Assembly: GCA_022803075.1 (NCBI GenBank)
Contig: JAFFTF010000001.1
Coordinates: 351,835-415,834, forward strand
Direction: 5' to 3'
DNA from: Micrococcales bacterium 31B
Lineage (GTDB): Bacteria > Actinomycetota > Actinomycetes > Actinomycetales > Dermabacteraceae
Length of the DNA stretch: 64,000 nucleotides
Positions within the stretch are counted from its first letter, which is position 1. Every line of letters starts with the position of its first letter. The notes under the pieces were generated by a model, which saw nothing but the letters and a program-made list of their open reading frames with translations, made no database searches and was not told where the DNA came from. A program made the translations under genes and the position numbers. Shown piece after piece: positions 34,524 through 43,000 of the stretch.

Positions 34524-36470
34524 ATGGTTCAACTCACGGTTTCGCAGGCCGTCGTCACGTTCCTCGCGCGGCAGTACGTCGAGCGCGACGGGGTCCGCAC
34601 CCAATTCTTTGCCGGCTGCTTCGGCATCTTCGGCCATGGTAACGTCGCCGGTCTCGGCCAGGCGTTGCTGCAGGCAGAGGTCTCCGACCTCGAAGCGGGC
34701 CGCCCGGCCTCGCTGCCCTACGTGCTCGCCCGCAACGAGCAGGCCATGGTGCACAGCGCCGTTGCCTACGCGCGGCACAAGGATCGCCTGCAGGCGTGGG
34801 CGGTGACGGCGTCGATCGGACCCGGCTCAGCCAACATGCTCACCGGCGCGGCCCTCGCGACCATCAATCGCCTCCCCGTTCTGCTGCTGCCCAGCGACAC
34901 GTTCGCAACCCGCGTCGCGGACCCCGTGCTGCAGCAACTCGAGCAGCCCTACGGCGGCGACCTGACGGTCAACGACTCGTTCCGCCCCCTATCGCGGTTC
35001 TTCGATCGGGTGACGCGCCCCGAGCAGTTGCCCGCGGCGCTGCTCGGTGCGATGCGCGTGCTCACCGACCCCGTGGAGACGGGCTGCGCGACCATCGCTA
35101 TACCCCAGGACGTTCAGGCAGAAGCCTTCGATTGGCCCGAGGAACTCTTCGCCGAGCGCACGTGGTACGTGGCTCGCCCCGTACCCGAGACGGCCGCACT
35201 GGACCGCGCCGTGGCGCTCATCAAGAGCGCGCGTCGACCCGTCATCGTGTCGGGCGGCGGCACCATCTACTCGCAGGCCAACGCCGAGTTGCAGGCCTTC
35301 GCGGAGGCCACGGGAATCCCCGTGGGAGAGACGCAGGCGGGCAAGGGCTCGCTGGCTTTCGACCACGCGCAGTCGCTCGGTGCGATCGGCTCCACCGGCA
35401 CGACGGCGGCCAACGCGTGCGCCCGCGAGGCCGACCTGATCATCGGCATTGGCACGCGGTACTCGGACTTCACGACGGCGTCGCGCACCCAGTTCCAAAA
35501 CCCCGACGTGAAGTTCTTGAACATCAACGTGGCGGGTCAGGACGCAGTCAAGCACTCGGGCCTCTCGCTCATAGCGGACGCGCGGGAGGCCCTGGTGGCA
35601 CTCCAAGGCCGGCTGGCCGGGTACACGATTGACGGCGACTACGCCGAGTTCATTGCCGCCGAGAAGCAGCGTTGGGAGGCCACCGTCGACTCCGTGTGCC
35701 ATCCGCAGCAGCCGAACCGTGGTCGTGGCGGCAGTCTCACCCAAAACGAGGTGATCGGGATCGTCAACAGCGTGACCGACCCCCGCGATGTGGTGGTCTG
35801 CGCGGCGGGCTCGATGCCCGGTGACCTGCATAAGCTGTGGCGGGCTCGCGACCGCAAGAACTACCACGTGGAGTACGGCTTCTCGTGCATGGGTTATGAA
35901 ATCGCGGGCGGCCTCGGCATCAAGATGGCGGCGATCTCCGACGCCCACGCGGGAGCCTATGATCGCGACGTTGTCGTGATGGTGGGCGACGGCTCGTACC
36001 TCATGATGGCGACCGAGCTAGCCACCGCGGTGCAGGAGGGCATCAAGATCATTACGGTGCTCGTTCAAAATCATGGATTCGCATCGATTGGTGCCCTGTC
36101 GGAGTCGCTCGGGTCCCAACGTTTCGGTACGCAGTACCGCAAGCGTGACGACGCCGGCCGCCTCGAAGGGGAGCACCTGCCCACTGATCTGGCCGCGAAT
36201 GCTGCCAGCTTTGGCGTCCGGGTGATCAAGACCCAAACCGCGGCGGAGTTTGAGGCCGCGATGCGCGAGGCCAAGGCCGCAACCGAAAGTGTTGTGGTGT
36301 ACGTCGAGACGGATCTCTTCGACGATGCGCCGACCAGCGAGTCGTGGTGGGACGTGCCGGTTTCGCAGGTGTCGACGCTTGAGTCGACGCAGCGGGCCTA
36401 CACCACCTACACGTCGTGGAAAGACAAGCAGAAGGCGTACCTGACGCCGACTGTAGCCCCCACCGCCTAA
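34524..36470 (+). CDS. iolD: 3D-(3,5/4)-trihydroxycyclohexane-1,2-dione hydrolase
   Basis: Thiamine-diphosphate enzyme that opens the inositol-derived ring to 5-deoxy-glucuronate. 648 residues. N-terminal Pyr domain with the ThDP glutamate region LARNEQAMVHSAVAYAR, central domain about 210-345, C-terminal PP domain with GYEIAGGLG and the ThDP/Mg motif GDGSYLMMATEL...NHGFASIG. ATG at 34524 gives MVQLTVSQAVVTFLA; the open frame upstream runs through iolB and is not used. Confidence 0.95.
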   Translation: MVQLTVSQAVVTFLARQYVERDGVRTQFFAGCFGIFGHGNVAGLGQALLQAEVSDLEAGRPASLPYVLARNEQAMVHSAVAYARHKDRLQAWAVTASIGPGSANMLTGAALATINRLPVLLLPSDTFATRVADPVLQQLEQPYGGDLTVNDSFRPLSRFFDRVTRPEQLPAALLGAMRVLTDPVETGCATIAIPQDVQAEAFDWPEELFAERTWYVARPVPETAALDRAVALIKSARRPVIVSGGGTIYSQANAELQAFAEATGIPVGETQAGKGSLAFDHAQSLGAIGSTGTTAANACAREADLIIGIGTRYSDFTTASRTQFQNPDVKFLNINVAGQDAVKHSGLSLIADAREALVALQGRLAGYTIDGDYAEFIAAEKQRWEATVDSVCHPQQPNRGRGGSLTQNEVIGIVNSVTDPRDVVVCAAGSMPGDLHKLWRARDRKNYHVEYGFSCMGYEIAGGLGIKMAAISDAHAGAYDRDVVVMVGDGSYLMMATELATAVQEGIKIITVLVQNHGFASIGALSESLGSQRFGTQYRKRDDAGRLEGEHLPTDLAANAASFGVRVIKTQTAAEFEAAMREAKAATESVVVYVETDLFDDAPTSESWWDVPVSQVSTLESTQRAYTTYTSWKDKQKAYLTPTVAPTA

Positions 36471-36561
36471 GTTTTTGACACGTCACGCGATGGGCCGGGC
36501 GGTCGGCCATCTACGCGGGCAGCAGACCACGCCGCCGCGGCGGCAACACGAAGGAAGAATG

Positions 36562-38052
36562 ATGACTGTTTTGAATCACTGGATCAATGGCGCCGAGGTG
36601 GCGGGCACGTCGGGTAAGACGGCGGATGTCACGAACCCCGCCACGGGCGGGGTCACGGCGACGCTGTCGCTCGCGGGCCAGGCCGAGTTGGATGCGGCGC
36701 TCAAGGCCGCCGCGGGGGCGTTCCCCGCCTGGCGCGACACGTCGCTGGCGAAGCGAACCCAGATCCTGTTTGCGTTCCGCGAGCTGTTGAACGCACGCAA
36801 GGAAGAACTCGCGGCGCTCATCACCGCCGAGCACGGCAAGGTGCTCTCGGATGCACTGGGCGAGGTGTCGCGTGGGCTTGAGGTGGTCGAGTTTGCGTGC
36901 GGGATTTCGCACCTGCTGAAGGGCGGTTTTACCGAGAACGCCTCGACCAAGGTGGACGTGCACTCTGTGCGGCAGCCGCTCGGCCCCGTCGCGATCATCA
37001 GCCCGTTTAACTTCCCGGCCATGGTGCCGATGTGGTTCTTCCCCGTGGCCATTGCCTCGGGTAATACGGTCGTATTGAAGCCCTCGGAGAAGGTGCCCTC
37101 GGCGGCTCTGTGGATGGCGCGCCTGTGGCAGGAAGCCGGACTGCCCGACGGCGTGTTCAACGTGCTCAACGGCGACAAGTTCGCCGTGGACGGCCTGCTC
37201 GACGCCCCCGAAATCAAGTCGGTGTCGTTCGTCGGCTCGACGCCCATTGCCCAGTACGTCTACCAGCGCGGCACCGCCGCCGGTAAGCGCGTGCAGGCCC
37301 TCGGCGGCGCGAAGAACCACATGATCGTGCTCCCCGACGCGGACCTCGACCTCGCGGCCGACCAGGCCATCAACGCGGGGTTCGGCTCCGCCGGCGAGCG
37401 CTGCATGGCCATCTCGGCGGTGCTCGCGGTCGGCAGCATCGGCGACGAACTCGTCCAAAAGATCAAAGAGCGTGCCGTCGCACTGCGCACCGGCGACGGC
37501 ACCCGCGGCTGCGATATGGGCCCGCTCGTCACCCAGGTGGCCCAGGACCGCGTGACCGGCTACATTGACGCGGGCGAAGCCGCCGGCGCGACCCTCGTGG
37601 TCGACGGCCGCCAGGGCGAGTTCGACGCCGACGGCAACGGCTTCTTCGTCGGCCCCACCCTGTTCGACAACGTCACCACCGACATGAGCATCTACACCGA
37701 CGAAATCTTCGGTCCCGTGCTCTCGGTCGTGCGCATCGATTCGTTCGACGAGGCCATTGCCCTCATCAACGCGAACCCCTACGGCAACGGCACCGCCATT
37801 TTCACCAACGACGGTGGCGCTGCCCGCAAGTTCCAAAACGAGGTCGAGGTCGGCATGATCGGCATCAATGTGCCCGTGCCCGTGCCCATGGCGTACTACT
37901 CGTTCGGCGGCTGGAAGAACTCGCTCTTCGGCGACAGCCACGCTCACGGCACCGAGGGCGTGCACTTCTTCACCCGCGGCAAGGTCGTCACGTCGCGCTG
38001 GCTCGACCCCTCGCACGGTGGCATCAACCTCGGGTTCCCGCAGAACGCGTAA
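36562..38052 (+). CDS. iolA: (Methyl)malonate-semialdehyde dehydrogenase, CoA-acylating
   Basis: Last step of the pathway: malonate semialdehyde to acetyl-CoA and CO2 with NAD. 496 residues, ALDH fold; catalytic Cys281 in GSAGERCMAISAV, family segments ISPFNFPAMVPMWFFP and SFGGWKNSLFGDSHAHG. Two ATGs in a row (36559 and 36562); the second fits AAGGA at 36551-36555 better. There is a 90-bp gap from iolD. A 19-bp hairpin closes the operon. No iolG, iolE or inositol transporter is in the window. Confidence 0.94.
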   Translation: MTVLNHWINGAEVAGTSGKTADVTNPATGGVTATLSLAGQAELDAALKAAAGAFPAWRDTSLAKRTQILFAFRELLNARKEELAALITAEHGKVLSDALGEVSRGLEVVEFACGISHLLKGGFTENASTKVDVHSVRQPLGPVAIISPFNFPAMVPMWFFPVAIASGNTVVLKPSEKVPSAALWMARLWQEAGLPDGVFNVLNGDKFAVDGLLDAPEIKSVSFVGSTPIAQYVYQRGTAAGKRVQALGGAKNHMIVLPDADLDLAADQAINAGFGSAGERCMAISAVLAVGSIGDELVQKIKERAVALRTGDGTRGCDMGPLVTQVAQDRVTGYIDAGEAAGATLVVDGRQGEFDADGNGFFVGPTLFDNVTTDMSIYTDEIFGPVLSVVRIDSFDEAIALINANPYGNGTAIFTNDGGAARKFQNEVEVGMIGINVPVPVPMAYYSFGGWKNSLFGDSHAHGTEGVHFFTRGKVVTSRWLDPSHGGINLGFPQNA

Positions 38053-38076
38053 CGAGAGCGGCAACGTAGTAGTCGC

Positions 38077-38118
38077 ACGTAAACGGTCCGGTTCGCTCGC
38101 GAACCGGACCGTTTACGT
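38077..38118. terminator. Perfect 19-bp hairpin after iolA
   Basis: The arm ACGTAAACGGTCCGGTTCG pairs fully with its complement around a CTCG loop. It lies between converging iolA and the VOC gene and can serve both. Confidence 0.85.
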
Positions 38119-38122
38119 GGCT

Positions 38123-38488
38123 CTATGCCTGCTGCATGCGCAGGAAGTTGCCCGCGGGATCCTCAAACTCGCAATTGGTGGCCCCGTACGGCTGGGCCGT
38201 CGGCGCCTGGCGGATCGTGGCCCCACTCGCCTCGATGCGGGCGAAATCGGCGTCCAGGTCGGTCGACGCGAACTCCACGGCTGGGTAACCCTCCTTCACG
38301 ATCTGCTCGGCCGAGCCCGGGTAGAGCACCACCGTGGCGGCAAGGCCCGGGGCCCCCAGCGTGATCCAGCGCATGTCGTTAAAGTCCACATCGGCGCGCA
38401 CCTCGAAGCCCAGGACGTCGCGATAAAACGCGATGGCCCGCTCGCCATCGGTGTGGGGGACGAAGGTACTGAGTAGAGAAATAGTCAT
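38123..38488 (-). CDS. VOC/glyoxalase-like protein
   Basis: A 121-residue vicinal-oxygen-chelate protein with the paired beta-alpha-beta fold: AIAFYRDVLGFEVRADVDF near the start and GATNCEFEDPAGNFLRMQQ at the end. The expected metal ligands are not all visible (Glu in CEFEDP is present; the first His is replaced), so it may bind rather than convert its ligand. Start behind a leaderless-type hexamer. Confidence 0.8.
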   Translation of the reverse strand: MTISLLSTFVPHTDGERAIAFYRDVLGFEVRADVDFNDMRWITLGAPGLAATVVLYPGSAEQIVKEGYPAVEFASTDLDADFARIEASGATIRQAPTAQPYGATNCEFEDPAGNFLRMQQA

Positions 38489-38494
38489 GGCGCA

Positions 38495-38500
38495 AGTTTA
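38495..38500 (-). promoter_or_regulatory. -10 hexamer of a leaderless VOC transcript
   Basis: Minus-strand TAAACT exactly 6 nt before the ATG at 38488. Confidence 0.4.
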
Positions 38501-38554
38501 GGGCGCGTGGCCACGCGCCGTGGGCGGCTCCGGCAACCCTCCCCGCCCCGCCGA

Positions 38555-38560
38555 TAGCAT
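38555..38560 (+). promoter_or_regulatory. -10 hexamer of a leaderless serine-hydrolase transcript
   Basis: TAGCAT exactly 6 nt before the ATG at 38567; no ribosome binding site. Confidence 0.4.
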
Positions 38561-38566
38561 ACGTGC

Positions 38567-40327
38567 ATGCAGTCGTCGCCCTTCGCCCCCCCAAGCCGCG
38601 CCGCGTCACGACCCGGCGAGCCCGGTGCCCCCGCGCTCCCCAACGCGCTTCCCCATTCAGCGCTCGCGGACGCCCTGAGCGCTATCGACGCCGCATTTGT
38701 CGCGCGCGTGGCCGACACGGCACCGTCCACGTGTTACGGCATCGCTCGCGGTCACGAACCCCTAGCGCACGGCGGCGCCGGCGCCGTGCGACTCGGCCCG
38801 GACGGCAGCGCCGAAGGCTACGGCCCAGAACCCACCACCGCCTACCGCATCGCCTCGTGCACCAAGTCATTCATCGCCGCGAGCATTCTCTTACTGCGCG
38901 ACCGCGGCCTGCTGGCCCTCGACGACGACGTGCGCCAGTACGTGCCCGAGGCGCGTTTCGTGGCGAAGCCCGGCGCCATGTCGGTCACCGAGAACCGCAC
39001 GCCAACCCCTGGCCCCGTGGTCCTGCCCCAACCCGACACCGCGACCAAGCCGGTGCCGCTGGCAGTGGGAACCGAGGCGTCCGCGAGCCCCGAAACCCCG
39101 GGCCACGCGGGGCCCCTAGGCGGAGACGGTTTCGTGCCCACGGGGGAGCGCATCACCCTGCGCCACCTGCTCACGATGGGTGCGGGCCTACCCACCGACA
39201 ACCCCTGGGGCGACCGCCAAGAATCGCAGACGGACGCCGAGTTCACCGCCCTGCTCAAGGCGGGCGTGCCTCTCGCGACCGCGCCCGGCACCCACTACGA
39301 CTACTCGAATCTCGGTTACGCCCTGCTCGGCCGCGTCATCGAACGCGTGGCCGAACGCAGTTGCCTAGAGTTCGTGAGCGGGGAGTTTCTCGCGGTGCTT
39401 GACCTCAATGGCACGGCCTTCGACGCGCCCACGCTGCGCGCCTGGCATGAAGATGGAGACGTGCAGGTGGCCGAGGGCTTCACGCGCCGCGGCGACACGT
39501 GGGAGCATCAGCCCCACAGCGGTCCCGGCGCGTTCTCGCCGATTGGCGGGCTGTTCAGCGGCACCGCCGACCTTCTCACGTGGGCCGCGTACCTCACCGA
39601 GGCGTTCGACCCCCACGCGCACGAGCGTGGGCCGCTCTCCAAGGCGAGCCGCCGCGAAATGCAAACCACCCAGCGGCTGCGGCACGCCGGCGGGGCGCTG
39701 CCCGCGACGGGGTACGGGTTCGGCCTGGTGACGCTCGACGACCCGCACTATGGCCCCGTCGCGATGCACGCGGGCGGGTACCCCGGGTTCTCGGCTCACA
39801 TGGCGTGGCAGGTGGAGACGGGGCTCGCCGTGGTCGCGTTCGAAAACGGCACCGGAGCACGCGTGGGCCTCGCGGTCATCGACGCGCTGCAGCGAGTGCT
39901 GCAGGCCGAATACGCGAGCGACGCGCCCCTCACCGGCTCGGGTGCCGAAGCCCGATTGGGCCTCGCGGGGCGGGTCAGCATGACCCAGCCCGCCCCGTGG
40001 TCCGAAACCCTGAACGCCGCGAGCGCCTTCGACGCCGCGGTGCGGGCCGGCAGTCTCGCCGAGTGCGAGAACCTCGTGGCCATGAACTTCGCGCTCGACA
40101 AACCGTTCCTCCTGCGCGATAGCGAGCTGGCTGGGGTGCTGGCGGGTCTCGAACTTTCGGACGCTCCGGGGGCTGGCCTGGCCTTTCAGCCCGGCACCCT
40201 GCCGAACGCGGCCACGTGGCGAATCCCCGCCACGGGCGCGTCCGGCAGTGTCAACCTCGAATGCCACTTGAGCCTTTCGCCGACCGTCCCGCCGCTCGTG
40301 CAGGAGTTCACGGTCACGCTGGTTTAG
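38567..40327 (+). CDS. Beta-lactamase-family serine hydrolase
   Basis: 586 residues. Class C beta-lactamase/esterase fold: nucleophile motif S97-C-T-K100, Y246-S-N248, and HAGGYPGF for the third motif. A Pro/Thr-rich insert of about 60 residues (131-192) interrupts the fold after VPEARFVAKPG. The last 120 residues form a separate domain. No signal peptide or anchor is seen, so it is probably cytoplasmic and may be an esterase or peptidase. The stop overlaps that of the polysaccharide lyase on the other strand. Confidence 0.85.
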   Translation: MQSSPFAPPSRAASRPGEPGAPALPNALPHSALADALSAIDAAFVARVADTAPSTCYGIARGHEPLAHGGAGAVRLGPDGSAEGYGPEPTTAYRIASCTKSFIAASILLLRDRGLLALDDDVRQYVPEARFVAKPGAMSVTENRTPTPGPVVLPQPDTATKPVPLAVGTEASASPETPGHAGPLGGDGFVPTGERITLRHLLTMGAGLPTDNPWGDRQESQTDAEFTALLKAGVPLATAPGTHYDYSNLGYALLGRVIERVAERSCLEFVSGEFLAVLDLNGTAFDAPTLRAWHEDGDVQVAEGFTRRGDTWEHQPHSGPGAFSPIGGLFSGTADLLTWAAYLTEAFDPHAHERGPLSKASRREMQTTQRLRHAGGALPATGYGFGLVTLDDPHYGPVAMHAGGYPGFSAHMAWQVETGLAVVAFENGTGARVGLAVIDALQRVLQAEYASDAPLTGSGAEARLGLAGRVSMTQPAPWSETLNAASAFDAAVRAGSLAECENLVAMNFALDKPFLLRDSELAGVLAGLELSDAPGAGLAFQPGTLPNAATWRIPATGASGSVNLECHLSLSPTVPPLVQEFTVTLV

Positions 40328-42711
40328 GGGCGTAGCGTCACGGCGATGCTGCGACCCGCGAGGCCCGCGACGTCGAGAGTTAAGACGAGGTCGCTGCGAT
40401 CGTAGCGCGAACGCACGCGGCCGGCGTCGGCGGGGTCGATGGCAGCCACGCGCCGGCGCCCCACTCCGCGCAGGCGGACCGTCACGCTGGCCGCGGCCTG
40501 CGTGGGGTCGGCGATGGCCACGCGATAATTCGCGCCCTCCCTGCGGGTCACCACGGCGACCGGCGCGTCGGCCGAGACCGACCCGGCCGTTCCGGCGCGC
40601 CACAACACCGTGCCCACCGTGTCACCCACGCGCACCGACTGCGCGATGGCATCGTTACGCACGACCTGCGTGTACTGCGCGAGGGACGCGCTCTCGGCGC
40701 GAGTGACTCGCGCATCGGCGCCGGGCAGCAGCACATACGCATAGCGGCCGGGGGCGGCCGCGGTGACCGGGCCATGGTCGAGGGTGAGGGTCGCATACTC
40801 GCGGGTCACGGGCTCGGCGGTGCCGCCCGTGTTGACGTTCTTCCAAGCGCCCGTGCGCGGCGCGCGGGTGGCGGTCGCCTCGCCCTCGAGCAGTAGATAG
40901 CCGCCGACTCCCGAGACCTGCGCCCACGCAGTGAACGGAGCGGACCCACCCGACGCGACCGCCCCGGCGTCCGTTTCGAGCACGGCGCCGGCCGCACCCA
41001 GGTTGCGCTGCTCCAGGGTGGTGGTGACGGCCCGGCCCGAGGCGGTGCGCACGTCGCTGCCGAGGGCGACCACGCGGTCCTCAAGCAGCAGCCAGGCCTT
41101 GCGCGCCGTGAGACCCGTGCCGCCCGGGGCCACGAGGTGCTGCGCCACGAGACCGCAGTCGCCGAGGCTCGCGCCGCCGGTGAACTCGTTGGCGGGGGTT
41201 TTGGCGCCCCATTCGCCCTCCACCTTCGGCGGCAGCGGGGTGGCGTCGACCGTGGTGCCGGGCAGCCGCGTGAGGTCGGCGGTGGCCCAAAACTCGTCGT
41301 CCCAGTGGTTGTTATCGGCCGCGTACAGGTAGGTGACGCCGTCGCCCACGTGGTAGCCGAGGTTATTCTCGCCATTGCCGCACTCGTACCAGGCGGTGCG
41401 ACGGCTGGAAAGCCCGAGGGAAAGGGCCCACCGCGTGCCCGCGGCGCTGCGGCCCCGGTAGACCGAGCGGTCCATCGCGGCGAACAGGTGGTGCCCCGTG
41501 GGTTCCGGCAGGGGGGTCGTGGTCGAATCGAGCAGGCTGGCGAACAGGGCCAGCCGCGGCAGGCTGGCCGTCGCGAGGGGATCGCGGTAGGTCGTGCGTT
41601 CGAGCCAGCCCCTCACGAGCGCCGACCAGCGGGCCGCGCGGGCCTCGTCGACGCTGCGGGCGAGCCACAGCACCGACTCGGCGGTCATGAGGCCGTTGTC
41701 GACGCCGCGCTCGGCGGTGCGGGAGATGGCGCGGCCGCGCACGGCGTCCATCATGTGCCCATTGACGATGAACGGCGCGAACGAACCCTCGACCGCGTCG
41801 AGCAGGTTCGATTGGGTGGGGTCGGAGACGGCGTAGGCAGAGGCGCCGAGCAGCGAGAAGAGCTTCGCGAGGCCGCCGAGCAGCACGACCCCGTACGTGC
41901 CGGTGTAGGGCACGGTGGAATGCTGCACGAACGAGCCGTCCACGGTGAATCCGTCGCCCGAGGTGACGTACTGCCAGACGTCGCTGAGCGCCGCGATGGC
42001 CTCGCTGAGCTTCGCCGTGTCGCCCGCGACGATGGAGCTGATGATGAGCGACTGGCAGATGTCGACCCGGTTGGCTCCGGTCGACGGCTTCGCCGGGTCG
42101 GGGTTCGGCCCGGGCACGAAGTGGCGCATCGCGGCGGTGTAGTTTGCGAGGTCGGCGGCGTCGACGTGGGGCTTAACGACGGCGAGGGTGTCGGCGAGGG
42201 CGCGCGGCGCGCCGATCTGCCAGCTCCACCAATTGCCGAAGGGGGCCTGGTCGGCGTTGTAGACGAGGCGGTGGGCATCGGCAAGGCCGTCGAGCACGTG
42301 CGCCAGCAGGACGGCGTCGTTAGCGTGCGCAGACCCGGGGGTCGCCCACGCGGCGGCCATTTGGGCGAGTCGCTTGTAGGTGGTGACCACCGCGGGGTCG
42401 AGGCTCAGGTCGGCGTCGGTGAAGACGGCGCCGCGCGTTCCGGGAGAGGGGGAGAGGAGGTCAACCGAGGCGGTGACTGCCGCGTCGAGCAGGCCGAGGG
42501 CGCCCGCGAATCGAGGGTCCGCCGCGGAGATCGCCGCGCGACCCGTGAGTTGGTCTATCCAGCGTTCCCGGAGCGTTTCGAGATCGTCGGCGGTCGCCGT
42601 GGTGGCGGCGCGGGCGGCCGTGGCGAAGCTGGGGGCAAGGCCCGCGATGACGGCGAGAGCGCCGCCGGCGCGCAGCACGTGGCGACGGGAGAGGGAGGGA
42701 GAGGGATGCAT
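40324..42711 (-). CDS. Polysaccharide lyase family 8, Tat-exported
   Basis: A secreted lyase acting on hyaluronate, chondroitin or xanthan-like polymers by beta-elimination. 795 residues. N-terminal twin-arginine signal SRRHVLRAGGALAVIAG, cleaved after about residue 36. The alpha-toroid domain holds the catalytic set Asn214 (TGANRVD), His264 (SFVQHS) and Tyr273 (PYTGTYG), with the same spacing (50 and 9) as pneumococcal hyaluronate lyase. Beta-sandwich domains follow (GENNLGYHVGDG...). The exact polymer cannot be told from the sequence. Palindromes upstream suggest LacI-type control. Confidence 0.92.
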   Translation of the reverse strand: MHPSPSLSRRHVLRAGGALAVIAGLAPSFATAARAATTATADDLETLRERWIDQLTGRAAISAADPRFAGALGLLDAAVTASVDLLSPSPGTRGAVFTDADLSLDPAVVTTYKRLAQMAAAWATPGSAHANDAVLLAHVLDGLADAHRLVYNADQAPFGNWWSWQIGAPRALADTLAVVKPHVDAADLANYTAAMRHFVPGPNPDPAKPSTGANRVDICQSLIISSIVAGDTAKLSEAIAALSDVWQYVTSGDGFTVDGSFVQHSTVPYTGTYGVVLLGGLAKLFSLLGASAYAVSDPTQSNLLDAVEGSFAPFIVNGHMMDAVRGRAISRTAERGVDNGLMTAESVLWLARSVDEARAARWSALVRGWLERTTYRDPLATASLPRLALFASLLDSTTTPLPEPTGHHLFAAMDRSVYRGRSAAGTRWALSLGLSSRRTAWYECGNGENNLGYHVGDGVTYLYAADNNHWDDEFWATADLTRLPGTTVDATPLPPKVEGEWGAKTPANEFTGGASLGDCGLVAQHLVAPGGTGLTARKAWLLLEDRVVALGSDVRTASGRAVTTTLEQRNLGAAGAVLETDAGAVASGGSAPFTAWAQVSGVGGYLLLEGEATATRAPRTGAWKNVNTGGTAEPVTREYATLTLDHGPVTAAAPGRYAYVLLPGADARVTRAESASLAQYTQVVRNDAIAQSVRVGDTVGTVLWRAGTAGSVSADAPVAVVTRREGANYRVAIADPTQAAASVTVRLRGVGRRRVAAIDPADAGRVRSRYDRSDLVLTLDVAGLAGRSIAVTLRP

Positions 42712-42809
42712 GGTGGTGTGTCGTCGGTACGCCGCTGGACCGACTGTCCTTGTCGTGAGGGGTGGCGTCGGCTGTTCCCTGGCCCGCGGCGGCAGCGCCG
42801 CAGCCGTTG

Positions 42810-42821
42810 GAAAGCGCTTTC
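42810..42821. promoter_or_regulatory. LacI-family type operator upstream of the lyase
   Basis: GAAAGCGCTTTC, a perfect 12-bp palindrome with the central CG of LacI/CcpA-type sites. It directly follows the candidate -10 of the lyase promoter on the minus strand. Confidence 0.65.
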
Positions 42822-42850
42822 AGTTAAGCCCGGAAAGGGCATTCCGGCAA
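42822..42850 (-). promoter_or_regulatory. Candidate promoter of the polysaccharide lyase gene
   Basis: Minus strand: TTGCCG (42845-42850), 17 nt, TTAACT (42822-42827). Hexamers are modest matches; support comes from the 17-nt spacing and the abutting palindrome. Confidence 0.4.
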
Positions 42851-42855
42851 GCGAG

Positions 42856-42874
42856 TTGGCATAATTTGTGCCAA
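42856..42874. promoter_or_regulatory. Second dyad upstream of the lyase
   Basis: TTGGCA-N7-TGCCAA, perfect 6-bp arms in an AT-rich setting, just upstream of the candidate -35. Probably a second regulator site; the factor is unknown. Confidence 0.5.
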
Positions 42875-42954
42875 ATTTTTCCGGACGCCCGGGCCCTCCT
42901 CCCAGCCTCGCCACGAGACACGCGCCCCACGACACTCGCCCCACCACACGACAA

Positions 42955-42981
42955 GCGGGGCGGCCCGAAAAGCCGCCCCGC
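42955..42981 (-). terminator. Hairpin terminator of the M13 peptidase gene
   Basis: GCGGGGCGGC / GCCGCCCCGC, perfect 10-bp stem, 7-nt loop, 19 bp past the stop of the peptidase gene. Confidence 0.8.
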
Positions 42982-43000
42982 GTGCGTCCGCAATGACGCC

